64,000 nt of DNA from NCBI RefSeq assembly GCF_008085905.1, contig NZ_VSFF01000002.1, positions 248,001 through 312,000 of the forward strand, read 5' to 3'. Positions 26,546 to 34,526 of this stretch are shown here, piece after piece. The position numbers and the translations under genes are program-made. This stretch comes from Actinomadura syzygii (GTDB lineage: Bacteria; Actinomycetota; Actinomycetes; Streptosporangiales; Streptosporangiaceae). The notes below the pieces were generated by a model. It did no database searches. It saw only the letters and a program-made list of their open reading frames with translations, and was not told where the DNA came from. Numbering within the stretch: the stretch's first letter is position 1; each line of letters begins with the position of its first letter.

Positions 26546-27502
26546 TCAGGCTTCCGCGTTCAGGCCGTAGCGGGACTGGTCGCAGGGCCGGGGCGCCTCC
26601 GGGCCGTCCCGGCCGAGCCGCAGCATCCGGGACACGCGGACGGTGCGGAACTCGCGTCCCCGCACGACGATCCGGTGCCCGCTCGCGGCCCGCACCCCGG
26701 CGGCGAGCGCCTCCCACTCGGCCACCTCGTCGGCGGACGGCGGGTCGCCCTGGAACTCGCGCAGCCTCGGCAGCAGGTCGGTGAAGTGCCGGGCGAGCCG
26801 GTCGACGGCCTCGTGCGGGGCGTCCCCGCCGGTGATCGGGGACCAGGCGTCGCCCGCCACCTCCACCACGACGAACGTCGGCGGGAGCAGCACGACGCCG
26901 GGGTGCGTGCGGATCGCGTGCCGCGCCTCGGTGCGCACCTCGTCCGGGACGGTCCCCGCGACCGGCATGTACCCGACGAGGTTCAGCCGCAGCTGCGCCT
27001 CCCACTGCCCGCACGGCGCGGCCGGGTCGAGCGGGTGGCCGCGCAGCAGGCCGTCGGCGGCGAGGTCGGCGTCGGTGGCGCGCGGCGGCTCCATCACCCG
27101 GTCGCCGATCAGCATGAACTTCTCCGCACGGACGACCCGGTAGCGGCGCGGGCCGATCTCCCACTCGTCCTTCGCGAGCTGGTCGCCCTCCTCGGGGTCG
27201 AGCCGCGCGGCGGCGGCCCCCATCGCCTGGGCGGTGCCGGGGTCGGGCTCGTCGGCGGCGGCCGTCCGGAGGTCGAAGGCGAGGCCGTATCTGGCCGAGG
27301 ACGGGTCGTCCGAGCCGAGCGACCCGATCCGCCACTCCCCGTCCTCCTGCACGGCGTGCCCGAACTCGGGGGACCCGGCGGGGAGCAGCTTCGGGTATTC
27401 CAGAATTCGCTCGCCGAGCTCCCGGTCGCGCACCGCCGCGACCGGATCGAGCGCGGCCACGACATTGATGTGGTCGTACCCGTGCATGAGCGGGAAGGTC
27501 AT
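26546..27502 (-). CDS. DUF5954 family protein
   Basis: 318 residues. It begins MTFPLMHGYDHINVVAALDPVAAVRDRELGERI and contains WEIGPRRYRVVRAEKFMLIGD, typical of the actinomycete DUF5954 family, whose function is unknown. No signal peptide or membrane span is visible. ATG 27502 is chosen to match the conserved family start; in-frame ATGs at 27511 and 27574 are alternatives. It is upstream of the NLR-like gene on the same strand with 147 bases between, so a separate promoter is likely. Confidence 0.72.
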   Translation of the reverse strand: MTFPLMHGYDHINVVAALDPVAAVRDRELGERILEYPKLLPAGSPEFGHAVQEDGEWRIGSLGSDDPSSARYGLAFDLRTAAADEPDPGTAQAMGAAAARLDPEEGDQLAKDEWEIGPRRYRVVRAEKFMLIGDRVMEPPRATDADLAADGLLRGHPLDPAAPCGQWEAQLRLNLVGYMPVAGTVPDEVRTEARHAIRTHPGVVLLPPTFVVVEVAGDAWSPITGGDAPHEAVDRLARHFTDLLPRLREFQGDPPSADEVAEWEALAAGVRAASGHRIVVRGREFRTVRVSRMLRLGRDGPEAPRPCDQSRYGLNAEA

Positions 27503-27640
27503 GCCCCGCATCCTGGCCGTCCGCGCCCGTTCCCCGCATGATTTTCCGTATATCGCGAGCCCGGCTTGCCCCATTTCTGTGGTTAATTATGAATTGTTTT
27601 TTCGATCAAGAGCCGGGGTCGCGCGGCGGTCAGTCGGCGG

Positions 27641-28693
27641 TCAGTCGGCCAGGGCGATGACGACCTTCACATCGTCCCGGTGGCGGGTGAAGGCGTCCGC
27701 GAAGCGCTCCAGCGGGACGCGCCGCGAGATCAGCCCGCCGAGCCACCCGAGGTCGGCCTTCGCGAGCGCCCGCGCCGCCGCCGCGTAGTGCCCGAGGTTG
27801 GCGTTCACCGACCCGATGATCGCGTCGTTCTCCAGGACGATGTCGCGGTTCAGCCCGCCCATGTCCACGTGCAGCATCCGCCCGGTGGGCGACACCCCGG
27901 TCAGGCAGACGACGCCGTACGGCGCGTTGTTCGCCATCGCGCCGAGGACGAGCTGCGAGGCCCCCGTCGCCTCGATCACGATGTCGGGCGTCGCGACCGC
28001 GACCGCGTCGTCCAGCGTGCCGTGGTGGTAGGTGGCGCCGAGGTCGGCGACGAGCCCCGGCTTCGGCCCCTCGGTGACCTGGTCGAGGACGTGCACCTCA
28101 AGCCCGCGCTGGACGCCGAGCAGCGCGGCCAGCAGCCCGATCGGCCCCGCGCCCGTCACGAGCGCCACGCGCGGCTCGAACCAGGCCCGCGCGCCGACCT
28201 TCTCGATCTGGTCCCACGCCTTGGCGACGACGGACGTCGGCTCCATCAGCACCCCGACCTCGGCGAGCCGCGGGTCGAGCGCGACCGCGTAGCCGGACTC
28301 GACGGCCCACGTCGTGCTGGCGAAGCCGTCCAGCTCCTTGATGCCGCGCTCGGTGTAGCGGCCGTTGCGGCACATGTCGAACTCGCCGTGCGCGCACGCC
28401 CCGCACGGCTCCGGGTCGGGCCGCCGCACGACCCCGACGACGAGGTCGCCGGGGGAGAACCCGCTGCCGGACGGCGCCTCCAGCACCCGGCCGAGCGACT
28501 CGTGCCCGAGGACGAGCCGGTCGCGGCCGGGCGGCGGGCTGCCGTAGTCGCCGCCCGCGATCTCCCGGTCGGTGCCGCAGACGCCGACGGCGACGCCGGC
28601 CACGAGCAGGTCGTCCGGACCGGGCTCGGGGTCCGGGACGTCCACGACGGCCAGCGACCCGCGCTTCGGCGGCTCGACGGTCAGGGCGCGCAT
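27641..28693 (-). CDS. Zinc-dependent alcohol/glucose 1-dehydrogenase-like enzyme
   Basis: 350 residues of the medium-chain dehydrogenase family. The catalytic zinc ligands fit VGVCGTDREI and LVLGHES; a structural-zinc-like segment is CGACAHGEFDMC, followed by RNGRYTERGI, a phrase typical of glucose 1-dehydrogenases. The NAD(P)-binding motif is VTGAGPIGLLAALLG. It would oxidise glucose or a related polyol to a lactone in the cytoplasm. It is divergent from pqqA across 249 bases; this enzyme itself uses NAD(P), not PQQ. Confidence 0.8.
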   Translation of the reverse strand: MRALTVEPPKRGSLAVVDVPDPEPGPDDLLVAGVAVGVCGTDREIAGGDYGSPPPGRDRLVLGHESLGRVLEAPSGSGFSPGDLVVGVVRRPDPEPCGACAHGEFDMCRNGRYTERGIKELDGFASTTWAVESGYAVALDPRLAEVGVLMEPTSVVAKAWDQIEKVGARAWFEPRVALVTGAGPIGLLAALLGVQRGLEVHVLDQVTEGPKPGLVADLGATYHHGTLDDAVAVATPDIVIEATGASQLVLGAMANNAPYGVVCLTGVSPTGRMLHVDMGGLNRDIVLENDAIIGSVNANLGHYAAAARALAKADLGWLGGLISRRVPLERFADAFTRHRDDVKVVIALAD

Positions 28694-28942
28694 GCCGAAT
28701 CTCCTCCCGAATGGTGAGCGCCCCTGACCTACCCACGATCGTCCTGGTCTGTCGCCGCGGGCCTCAACGTTCCGGTCAACTCGTGCCCACGGCGCCGCCG
28801 GGACGCGCGCGGCGGGGTTGGCACGGAGTTCATGATGTCTGGCACGCACGTCCTCGGAATGCGGTCCGGCGCGTCCTTACGATTCGGTGCGCCTCCGGGT
28901 GGGCGTGCCCACCCGGCCCCGCAACCGAGAGGAAGGTGCACC

Positions 28943-29029
28943 ATGACCGAGAACACCTGGGTCACGCCCGACTACGAGATCGTGGAGACCTCCATGGAGG
29001 TCACCGCCTACCTGACGGACGAGGGCTGA
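28943..29029 (+). CDS. pqqA: PqqA, PQQ precursor peptide
   Basis: 28 codons, too short for ordinary gene calling, but the product ends MEVTAYLTDEG and contains the diagnostic E-x-x-x-Y (EVTAY). In PQQ biosynthesis PqqE cross-links this glutamate and tyrosine while PqqD holds the peptide, and the two residues become PQQ. GAGAGGAAGG precedes ATG 28943. pqqB follows after 10 bases, then C, D and E, so the set is complete and in canonical order. Confidence 0.93.
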   Translation: MTENTWVTPDYEIVETSMEVTAYLTDEG

Positions 29030-29039
29030 CCGTCCCGCC

Positions 29040-29939
29040 ATGCGCGTGCTGGTCCTCGGCACCGCCGCGGGCGGCGGCGTGCCCCAGTGGAACTGTTCCT
29101 GCGCCGGGTGCGCCGCCGCCCGCGCGAACCCGTCCTGGCGGCGGCGGCACGCCTCCATCGCGGTCGAGGCCGGGGCGGGCCGCTGGTACGTCGTCAACGC
29201 CACACCCGACATCGGCGAGCAGATCGAGGACCATCCGGCACTGCATCCCGGCCCGGAGCGGCGGGCCACGCCGGTCGCCGGAGTGATCCTCACCGACGCC
29301 GAGCTGGACCACACGCTCGGCATCGCCCGGCTCCGCGAGGCGTCCGGGCTGCGGATCGCGGCGACCGGTACGGTGCGGTCGGCGCTGTCGGTCTGCCTCC
29401 GGCTGGACGCGGTCCTCGGCCCCTACGCGGGCGTCTCCTGGACGACGCTCCCGCAGAAGGAGACCGAGCCGATCGACGACGGGCCGCTGGAGATCCAGGG
29501 CGTCCGGGTGTCGGGCAAGCGGCCCCGGTACGCCGCCGACCTGAAGGAGCCGGACGACGCCTGGGTGGTCGCGCTGCGCGTCCGCGACCGGCGCGACGGC
29601 AAGGTCGCCGTGTACGCGCCCGCCCTCGCCGACTGGCCGGAGGAGTTCGAGCGCGCCGTCCGCGACGCCGACTGCGTCTTCGTCGACGGCACGTTCTGGG
29701 ACGACGACGAGCCCCGCCGCACCGGCATCGGCGCGAAGACGTCCAGCCAGATGGGCCACCTGCCCATCACCGGGCCGGACGGCACCGTCGAGCGCCTCGG
29801 CGAGCTCCCGGCCGAACGGCGCCTCTACACGCACCTGAACAACACCAACCCCCTCGTCGACCCGGACGACCCCGGACACCGGCGGCTCGCCGCGGCGGGG
29901 ATCGAGGTCGCCCGGGAGGGAGCGGTGATCGAAGTATGA
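29040..29939 (+). CDS. pqqB: PqqB, metallo-beta-lactamase-fold hydroxylase of PQQ synthesis
   Basis: 299 residues, usual for the family. It starts MRVLVLGTAAGGGVPQWNC and keeps CAGCAAAR and the DAELDHTLGI metal-site region. PqqB hydroxylates the tyrosine part of the cross-linked Glu-Tyr intermediate before PqqC acts. The stop overlaps the ATG of a 23-codon micro-ORF (ATGA at 29936-29939) instead of that of pqqC. Confidence 0.93.
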   Translation: MRVLVLGTAAGGGVPQWNCSCAGCAAARANPSWRRRHASIAVEAGAGRWYVVNATPDIGEQIEDHPALHPGPERRATPVAGVILTDAELDHTLGIARLREASGLRIAATGTVRSALSVCLRLDAVLGPYAGVSWTTLPQKETEPIDDGPLEIQGVRVSGKRPRYAADLKEPDDAWVVALRVRDRRDGKVAVYAPALADWPEEFERAVRDADCVFVDGTFWDDDEPRRTGIGAKTSSQMGHLPITGPDGTVERLGELPAERRLYTHLNNTNPLVDPDDPGHRRLAAAGIEVAREGAVIEV

Positions 29940-30007
29940 GCGCCGACCGAACGAGCGCCGACCGAACGAGCGCCGACCGACGAATGAGCAGGGTGATCGA
30001 CGAATGA
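29936..30007 (+). CDS. Micro-ORF bridging pqqB and pqqC
   Basis: A 23-codon frame whose ATG overlaps the pqqB stop and whose TGA overlaps the pqqC ATG, both as ATGA. It encodes M, then three SADR(T) repeats, then a short basic/acidic end (MSRVIDE). It arises from a tandem DNA repeat. It would carry ribosomes from pqqB to pqqC by successive stop-start events. A real peptide function is uncertain; a pure translational bridge is the simpler reading. Confidence 0.45.
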   Translation: MSADRTSADRTSADRRMSRVIDE

Positions 30008-30018
30008 GCATGGTGATG
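29938..30018 (+). repeat. Tandem repeats between pqqB and pqqC
   Basis: The 15-base unit GAGCGCCGACCGAAC occurs at 29938-29952 and 29953-29967, with a third copy from 29968 diverging after 13 bases. It is followed by two copies of a 20-base unit beginning CGAATGAGCA (29981 and 30001), the second supplying the pqqC start codon. Slippage here could change spacing between the two genes. Confidence 0.85.
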
Positions 30019-30759
30019 CCGGCGCAGGACGTGTCCGCGCCGCTGCCCTGGCCGGACCCGGTGCTGGACGAGCGGCTGCACACCCTCGGGGAGCGCCGCT
30101 ACCACCATCGGCACCCCTTCAACCTGCGCATGCACGAGGGCGCGCTGACCAGGGCCGAGCTGCGCCTCTGGGTGCTGAACCGGTTCCACTACCAGCGCCA
30201 CATCCCGATCAAGGACGCGCTGATCCTGGCGAAGCTCCCGTCCCCGGAGCTGCGCCGCGCGTGGATCCGCCGGATCCAGGACCACGACGGCGCCCCGGGC
30301 GGCGACGGCCGCGACGGCGGCATCGAGCGCTGGCTGCGGCTCGGCGAGGCGGTCGGCCTGGACCGGGACGCGCTGCTGTCCGGCGAGGGCGTGCTGCCCG
30401 GCGTCCGGCTGGCCGTGGACGGCTACGTCGGCTTCTGCCGGACGGGCTCCGCGCTCGAGGCGGTCGCGTCGTCGCTCACCGAGCTGTACGCGCCCGAGCT
30501 GATGGCCACGCGGATCGCCGCGTGGGAACGCCACTACCCGTGGGTCGAGCCGGAGGGGCTGCGCTATTTCCAGGTGCGCGTGGGACAGGGCGGCCGCGAC
30601 GCGGAGGAGGCGCTCGCGCTCGTCCACGGCTGGGCACGGACGCGGGACGACCAGGAGCGCGTGCTGGCCGCGTTCACGTTCAAGTGCGAGGTGCTGTGGG
30701 CGCTGCTCGACGCCGTCGAGAAGGCGTGCGAGCTGAGCGGGGCCGCGCCCGATGACTGA
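30004..30759 (+). CDS. pqqC: PqqC, pyrroloquinoline-quinone synthase
   Basis: 251 residues, normal length. Conserved family segments include RYHHRHPFNLRMHEG, LNRFHYQRHIPIKDA and ELYAPELMATRIAAWE. PqqC catalyses the final cofactorless ring closure and eight-electron oxidation to PQQ, using a buried His-rich site. The ATG lies in the second of two 20-base repeats. The end overlaps pqqD by eight bases (ATGACTGA). Confidence 0.94.
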   Translation: MSMVMPAQDVSAPLPWPDPVLDERLHTLGERRYHHRHPFNLRMHEGALTRAELRLWVLNRFHYQRHIPIKDALILAKLPSPELRRAWIRRIQDHDGAPGGDGRDGGIERWLRLGEAVGLDRDALLSGEGVLPGVRLAVDGYVGFCRTGSALEAVASSLTELYAPELMATRIAAWERHYPWVEPEGLRYFQVRVGQGGRDAEEALALVHGWARTRDDQERVLAAFTFKCEVLWALLDAVEKACELSGAAPDD

Positions 30760-31045
30760 CCCGGCCGCCGCCCCGGCCGACTCCGCTGACCCCGCGTGGC
30801 GGCCGACGCTGGACGGCTCGATCGTCCTGCGCTACGACCGCGTCCGCGGCGCCGACCTGCTGCTGATGCCCGAGCGCGCGGTCCGGCTCAGCGGGACCGG
30901 CGGCCGCATCCTGCGGCTCTGCGACGGCAGCCGCACCGTCGACGGCATCATCGCCGAGCTGGCCGAGACCTTCCCGGACGCGCCGCTCGACGCCGAGGTG
31001 CCCGTGTTCCTTGACCGCGTCCGCGCGCGTGGATGGCTCCGATGA
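30752..31045 (+). CDS. pqqD: PqqD, PqqA-binding chaperone
   Basis: 97 residues. The PqqD fold is clear: DGSIVLRYDRVRGADLLLMPE, LSGTGGRILRLCDGSRTVDGII and a C-terminal helix ending VRARGWLR. PqqD binds PqqA and presents it to PqqE. It overlaps pqqC by eight bases and pqqE by four (ATGA), so levels of C, D and E are coupled. Confidence 0.94.
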   Translation: MTDPAAAPADSADPAWRPTLDGSIVLRYDRVRGADLLLMPERAVRLSGTGGRILRLCDGSRTVDGIIAELAETFPDAPLDAEVPVFLDRVRARGWLR

Positions 31046-32133
31046 CGACTACTGATGTTCCCCCGCCGTGGGGGCTGCTCGCCGAGGTCACGCACGCGTG
31101 CCCGCTGCACTGCCCGTACTGCTCGAACCCGCTGGAGCTGGTCCGGCCGAGCGCCGAGCTGTCCGCCGCCGAGTGGACGCGGGTGTTCGGCGAGGCCGCC
31201 GAGCTCGGGATCGTCCAGGCGCACGTGTCCGGCGGTGAGCCGCTGCTGCGCGCCGACCTCGCCGAGATCGTCGCGGCCGCGCACCGCGCCGGGGTCTACA
31301 CCCAGCTCGTGACGAGCGGCGTCGGACTCACCGCCGGACGGCTCGCCGAGCTGCTCGCCGCCGGGCTGAACAGCGTCCAGCTCTCCCTCCAGGACGCGCG
31401 CCGCCCCGGCTCCGACCTCATCGCCGGGCGGGTCTCCTACGCCGAGAAGGAGGAGGCCGCCGGGGTGATCCGGGACGCGGGCGCGCCGTTCGGGCTGAAC
31501 GTCGTCCTGCACCGGCGCAACCTCGACAACCTCCGCGAGATCATCGAGGTTGGGGCCCGCTGGGGCGCCGACCGGATCGAGCTGGCCAACACCCAGTTCT
31601 ACGGGTGGGCGCTGCGCAACCGCGCCGCGCTGCTCCCGACCCGCGACCAGCTCGACGCGGCGAAGGCCGTGGTCGCGGCGTGGCGGGCGGAGCGGGACGC
31701 GCCCGAGCTGGTCTGGGTGCTGCCCGACTACTACGAGGGCGTCCCGAAACCGTGCATGGGCGGCTGGGGCGCGCGGACGATCACGGTCGGCCCGGACGGC
31801 ACCGCGCTGCCGTGCCCCGCCGCCTACGCGATCCCCGACCTGGACGCGCCGAACGTCCGGGAGCGCCCGCTCGGCTGGATCTGGACGGAGTCGCCGGCGT
31901 TCAACGCCTACCGCGGCACCGAGTGGATGAGCGAGCCGTGCCGGAGCTGCCCGCGCCGCGAGGTCGACTTCGGCGGCTGCCGCTGCCAGGCGCACGCCCT
32001 GACCGGCGACGCGGCGCGCACCGATCCGGCGTGCGCGCTGTCCCCGGACCACGACCTCGTCCGCGCCGCGACGGAGGCGCCCCGGGCCGACGAGTTCGTG
32101 TACCGCCGGCCGGGGCGCTCCGTGTCCGGATGA
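31042..32133 (+). CDS. pqqE: PqqE, radical SAM PqqA peptide cyclase
   Basis: 363 residues. The radical-SAM cluster motif is CPLHCPYC (C-x3-C-x2-C), followed by VSGGEPLLRADL. The C-terminal SPASM domain is shown by CMGGWGARTITVGPDG, PCPAAY, and CRSCPRREVDFGGCRCQA, which would hold auxiliary Fe-S clusters. It forms the Glu-Tyr carbon-carbon bond in PqqA. I prefer ATG 31042 for its ATGA overlap with pqqD; an in-frame ATG at 31033 would add three residues. The next gene is on the other strand. Confidence 0.93.
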   Translation: MTTTDVPPPWGLLAEVTHACPLHCPYCSNPLELVRPSAELSAAEWTRVFGEAAELGIVQAHVSGGEPLLRADLAEIVAAAHRAGVYTQLVTSGVGLTAGRLAELLAAGLNSVQLSLQDARRPGSDLIAGRVSYAEKEEAAGVIRDAGAPFGLNVVLHRRNLDNLREIIEVGARWGADRIELANTQFYGWALRNRAALLPTRDQLDAAKAVVAAWRAERDAPELVWVLPDYYEGVPKPCMGGWGARTITVGPDGTALPCPAAYAIPDLDAPNVRERPLGWIWTESPAFNAYRGTEWMSEPCRSCPRREVDFGGCRCQAHALTGDAARTDPACALSPDHDLVRAATEAPRADEFVYRRPGRSVSG

Positions 32134-32134
32134 C

Positions 32135-32836
32135 TCACCGGTCCGGATAGACGAGGTCCATCTCGCGGTCGAAGTAGTCGGGAAGACCGCTCCAAGGGTT
32201 CGCGCCCGCCCGGTCCGTGACGTAGACGGAGCCCGCGTTGCCGCGTCCCGCCCGGGCCAGCGCCCCGGCGAGGACGGCCTGCGGAGCCGCGTACACGAGG
32301 TGGCAGAACGTCTCGGCCGGGACCCTGGCCGCCCACGCGGGCGGCCGGAAGTGCTGGTACGCCGACCACGGCCCCTCGAACGTGACGAGCATGTCGGCGA
32401 GCCGCGCGTACGCGGGGTCCGGGTAGATGCCGTGGTTGAGGACGACGCACTCCGCGCCCCGCCCCTGCGCCGCCGCGACGGCGCGGCAGTAGCGGGGCAC
32501 GTGCCCGGCGATCGCGGACACCTGGTCCATGAACGCCGTCCGGATGCCGTACCACTTCCGGTACCGCGCCACCTCGTCCTCGATGTCCTCGGGCGGACGG
32601 TCGCCGTAGGCGGTGTCGATGTAGCCAGCGAGCTCCACGCCGTTGGCCGCGAGGCGGTTCGCCACGGCGGCCCACGCGCGGTCCCGGACGCTGCCGGGGC
32701 CGCTGGCGATGTTGAACACCACCCATTTGAGGCGTTCGTCCGTGAGGTCCGCCCATTCCGGGGCGTCCGGGTGGAAGTACGCGGGGACGAGGACGGAGGA
32801 GACCCTCCCCCTCGTCCTACTTATCTGCCAGGCCAT
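32135..32836 (-). CDS. Spherulin-4-like glycoside hydrolase
   Basis: 233 residues of the spherulation-specific family 4 group, related to fungal Sph3 (GH135) and the PelA hydrolase domain, which cut galactosaminoglycans. Family segments are VLVPAYFHPDAPEW, GYIDTAYGDRPPEDIEDEV and KWYGIRTAFMDQVS. The catalytic pair usually written D-E appears here as D-Q; a later candidate acid is in VTFEGPW. There is no signal peptide, so it may be cytoplasmic or its start may be misjudged. It is the last gene of the polysaccharide operon, overlapping the preceding gene by 16 bases; GGCGGAGA precedes the ATG. Confidence 0.78.
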   Translation of the reverse strand: MAWQISRTRGRVSSVLVPAYFHPDAPEWADLTDERLKWVVFNIASGPGSVRDRAWAAVANRLAANGVELAGYIDTAYGDRPPEDIEDEVARYRKWYGIRTAFMDQVSAIAGHVPRYCRAVAAAQGRGAECVVLNHGIYPDPAYARLADMLVTFEGPWSAYQHFRPPAWAARVPAETFCHLVYAAPQAVLAGALARAGRGNAGSVYVTDRAGANPWSGLPDYFDREMDLVYPDR

Positions 32837-33732
32837 GACGTCTCCGCCCATAGGTCGCGCAACGAGGTGGTGAGGTCGGTCGCGGGCTTCCAGCCGAGCG
32901 CGCGCCCGGCGGCCCTGACGTCGGCCTGCTGCCAGCCGACGCCCGCCGATCGTTCGGATCCGGCGGCGGCTTCCAGAACTCGCCGCGCGGAGCCGGTGAC
33001 GCGCACCAGCTCGGCGGCGAGGTCGCGCAGCGGCGTCGCCCGCCCGCTGCCCACGTTCAGCACGGGGGGCAGCGGGCCGTCCGCGCGGACGGCGGCGAGG
33101 ACCGCGTCCGCGACGTCCCGGACGTCGATCAGGTCGCGGCTCGCGGCGAGCGAGCCGACCCGGATGTCCTCCGCGTCGTCCCGGCCCGCCGCGCCGCGCA
33201 GTTCGGCGGCGAGCCGCCCGGCCAGCGTCGACTCGGGCGCCCCGGGGCCGATCGGGTTGAACACGCGGAGCACGACGGCGTCGAGGCCGTCCCCGGCCGC
33301 GGCGCGGACCAGCTCCGTCCCGGCGAGCTTCGTCACGCCGTACGCCGACACCGGGCGCGGCGGCGTGGCCTCCGAGACGGGGACGCCGCGCGGGACGTCC
33401 CCGTACTCGGCGGCCGAGCCGAGGTGCACGAGCCGCGCCTCGACGCCGGACGCGGTCAGCGCGGCCACGAGGTTCGCGACCGCGACGGCGTTGCCGCGCA
33501 CGAGGTCGGCCGGGTCGCCGCGGGTGGCGCCCGCGCAGTTGACGACCGCGTCCGGGGCGACGTCGCGGAGCGCGTCCGCCACCGGCCCGGCCCGTTCGGC
33601 GAGGTCGAGCGTCAGCCCGCCGAGCTCGGGCGTCCGGCCGGCCGGCACGACGTCCACGCCCGCGGCGGCCGCCCGCGCGCGGACGTGCCGTCCGATGAAC
33701 CCCGTCGCGCCGACCAGCAGGACCCGGCTCAC
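32821..33732 (-). CDS. NAD-dependent nucleotide-sugar epimerase/reductase
   Basis: 303 residues of the extended short-chain dehydrogenase family. The cofactor motif is VGATGFIGRHV, the active site is SAAEYGD with YGVTKLAGT (Y-x3-K). It would epimerise or reduce a nucleotide sugar made by the two upstream enzymes. The GTG start overlaps the previous stop (GTGA), and the 3' end runs into the spherulin-4 gene. The exact substrate cannot be told. Confidence 0.82.
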   Translation of the reverse strand: MSRVLLVGATGFIGRHVRARAAAAGVDVVPAGRTPELGGLTLDLAERAGPVADALRDVAPDAVVNCAGATRGDPADLVRGNAVAVANLVAALTASGVEARLVHLGSAAEYGDVPRGVPVSEATPPRPVSAYGVTKLAGTELVRAAAGDGLDAVVLRVFNPIGPGAPESTLAGRLAAELRGAAGRDDAEDIRVGSLAASRDLIDVRDVADAVLAAVRADGPLPPVLNVGSGRATPLRDLAAELVRVTGSARRVLEAAAGSERSAGVGWQQADVRAAGRALGWKPATDLTTSLRDLWAETSWPGR

Positions 33733-34502
33733 GCGCCACCGCTTCCGGCGGACCCGTTCTGGCCCGGCGTACCGCCCGCGGTCACCGCCACGCGGCCCTC
33801 CATGAGCTGCGGGCGCAGCTTGGAGAACTCGGCGTTGGCGCGGTCGTAGTCGTCCGGGCGGCCGATGTCCAGCCAGTACCCGTCGAACCGGTACTCGCGC
33901 GGGTGCCGGCCCTCCGCGAGCAGGTTCAGGACGAGCTGGTCGAAGCCGAGCGCGCGACCCGGCTCGTACTTGGCGAGCGCCTCGTTGGAGACGCCGTAGA
34001 CGCCCATGCTGACCTGGTAGTCGAGCGTCGGCTTCTCGCTGAAGCCGATGACCCGGCCGGCCTGCGTCGTGAGGACGCCGAAGTCGATGGCGACCTTCCG
34101 CGCGTACGTGGCGACGGTCAGCGGGGGCCGCGTCGCCGCGTGTTCCAGCAGCAGCGCGGCGAAGTCGATGTCGGTGAGGATGTCGCCGTTCGCGACCAGG
34201 AATTCGGCGGGGAGCCTGTCCCGCATCGTGAGCAGCGGGCCGATCGTGCCGAGCGGCGCCTCCTCGACCGCGTAGTCCACGCGGAGGCCCCAGCGGCTTC
34301 CGTCGCCGACGTACGACCGGATGAGGTGGCCGAGATGCCCGATGGCGAGCGTCACCGACCGGAACCCCTGCCGGGAGAGCTGGTGGAGCATGATCTCCAA
34401 GATCGCGTACTCGTCGCCGATGGGGACGAGCGGCTTCGGCAGGGTCGTCGTGTACGGCCGGAGCCGCACTCCCTTGCCACCCGCGAGGATTACGGCGTGC
34501 AT
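33729..34502 (-). CDS. Sugar-1-phosphate nucleotidyltransferase
   Basis: 257 residues. The nucleotide-binding signature GGKGVRLRPYT...PKPLVPIGDE and the FLVANGDILTDIDF metal-site segment identify a sugar-1-phosphate nucleotidyltransferase of the RmlA/PtmE type. It activates a sugar phosphate to an NDP-sugar for the downstream dehydratase and epimerase. The last 20 residues are a Gly/Ser tail. It follows the LegB-like gene with a 24-base gap and overlaps the next gene. Confidence 0.85.
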   Translation of the reverse strand: MHAVILAGGKGVRLRPYTTTLPKPLVPIGDEYAILEIMLHQLSRQGFRSVTLAIGHLGHLIRSYVGDGSRWGLRVDYAVEEAPLGTIGPLLTMRDRLPAEFLVANGDILTDIDFAALLLEHAATRPPLTVATYARKVAIDFGVLTTQAGRVIGFSEKPTLDYQVSMGVYGVSNEALAKYEPGRALGFDQLVLNLLAEGRHPREYRFDGYWLDIGRPDDYDRANAEFSKLRPQLMEGRVAVTAGGTPGQNGSAGSGGA

Positions 34503-34526
34503 GGTCTCTCTCCGTGCCTCTAGTGG

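Noticed and set aside
28800..28860. TGGCAC-like sequence resembling a sigma-54 promoter before pqqA.
   Set aside because: The second element (TTGC) is missing at the right spacing, and actinomycetes generally lack sigma-54.
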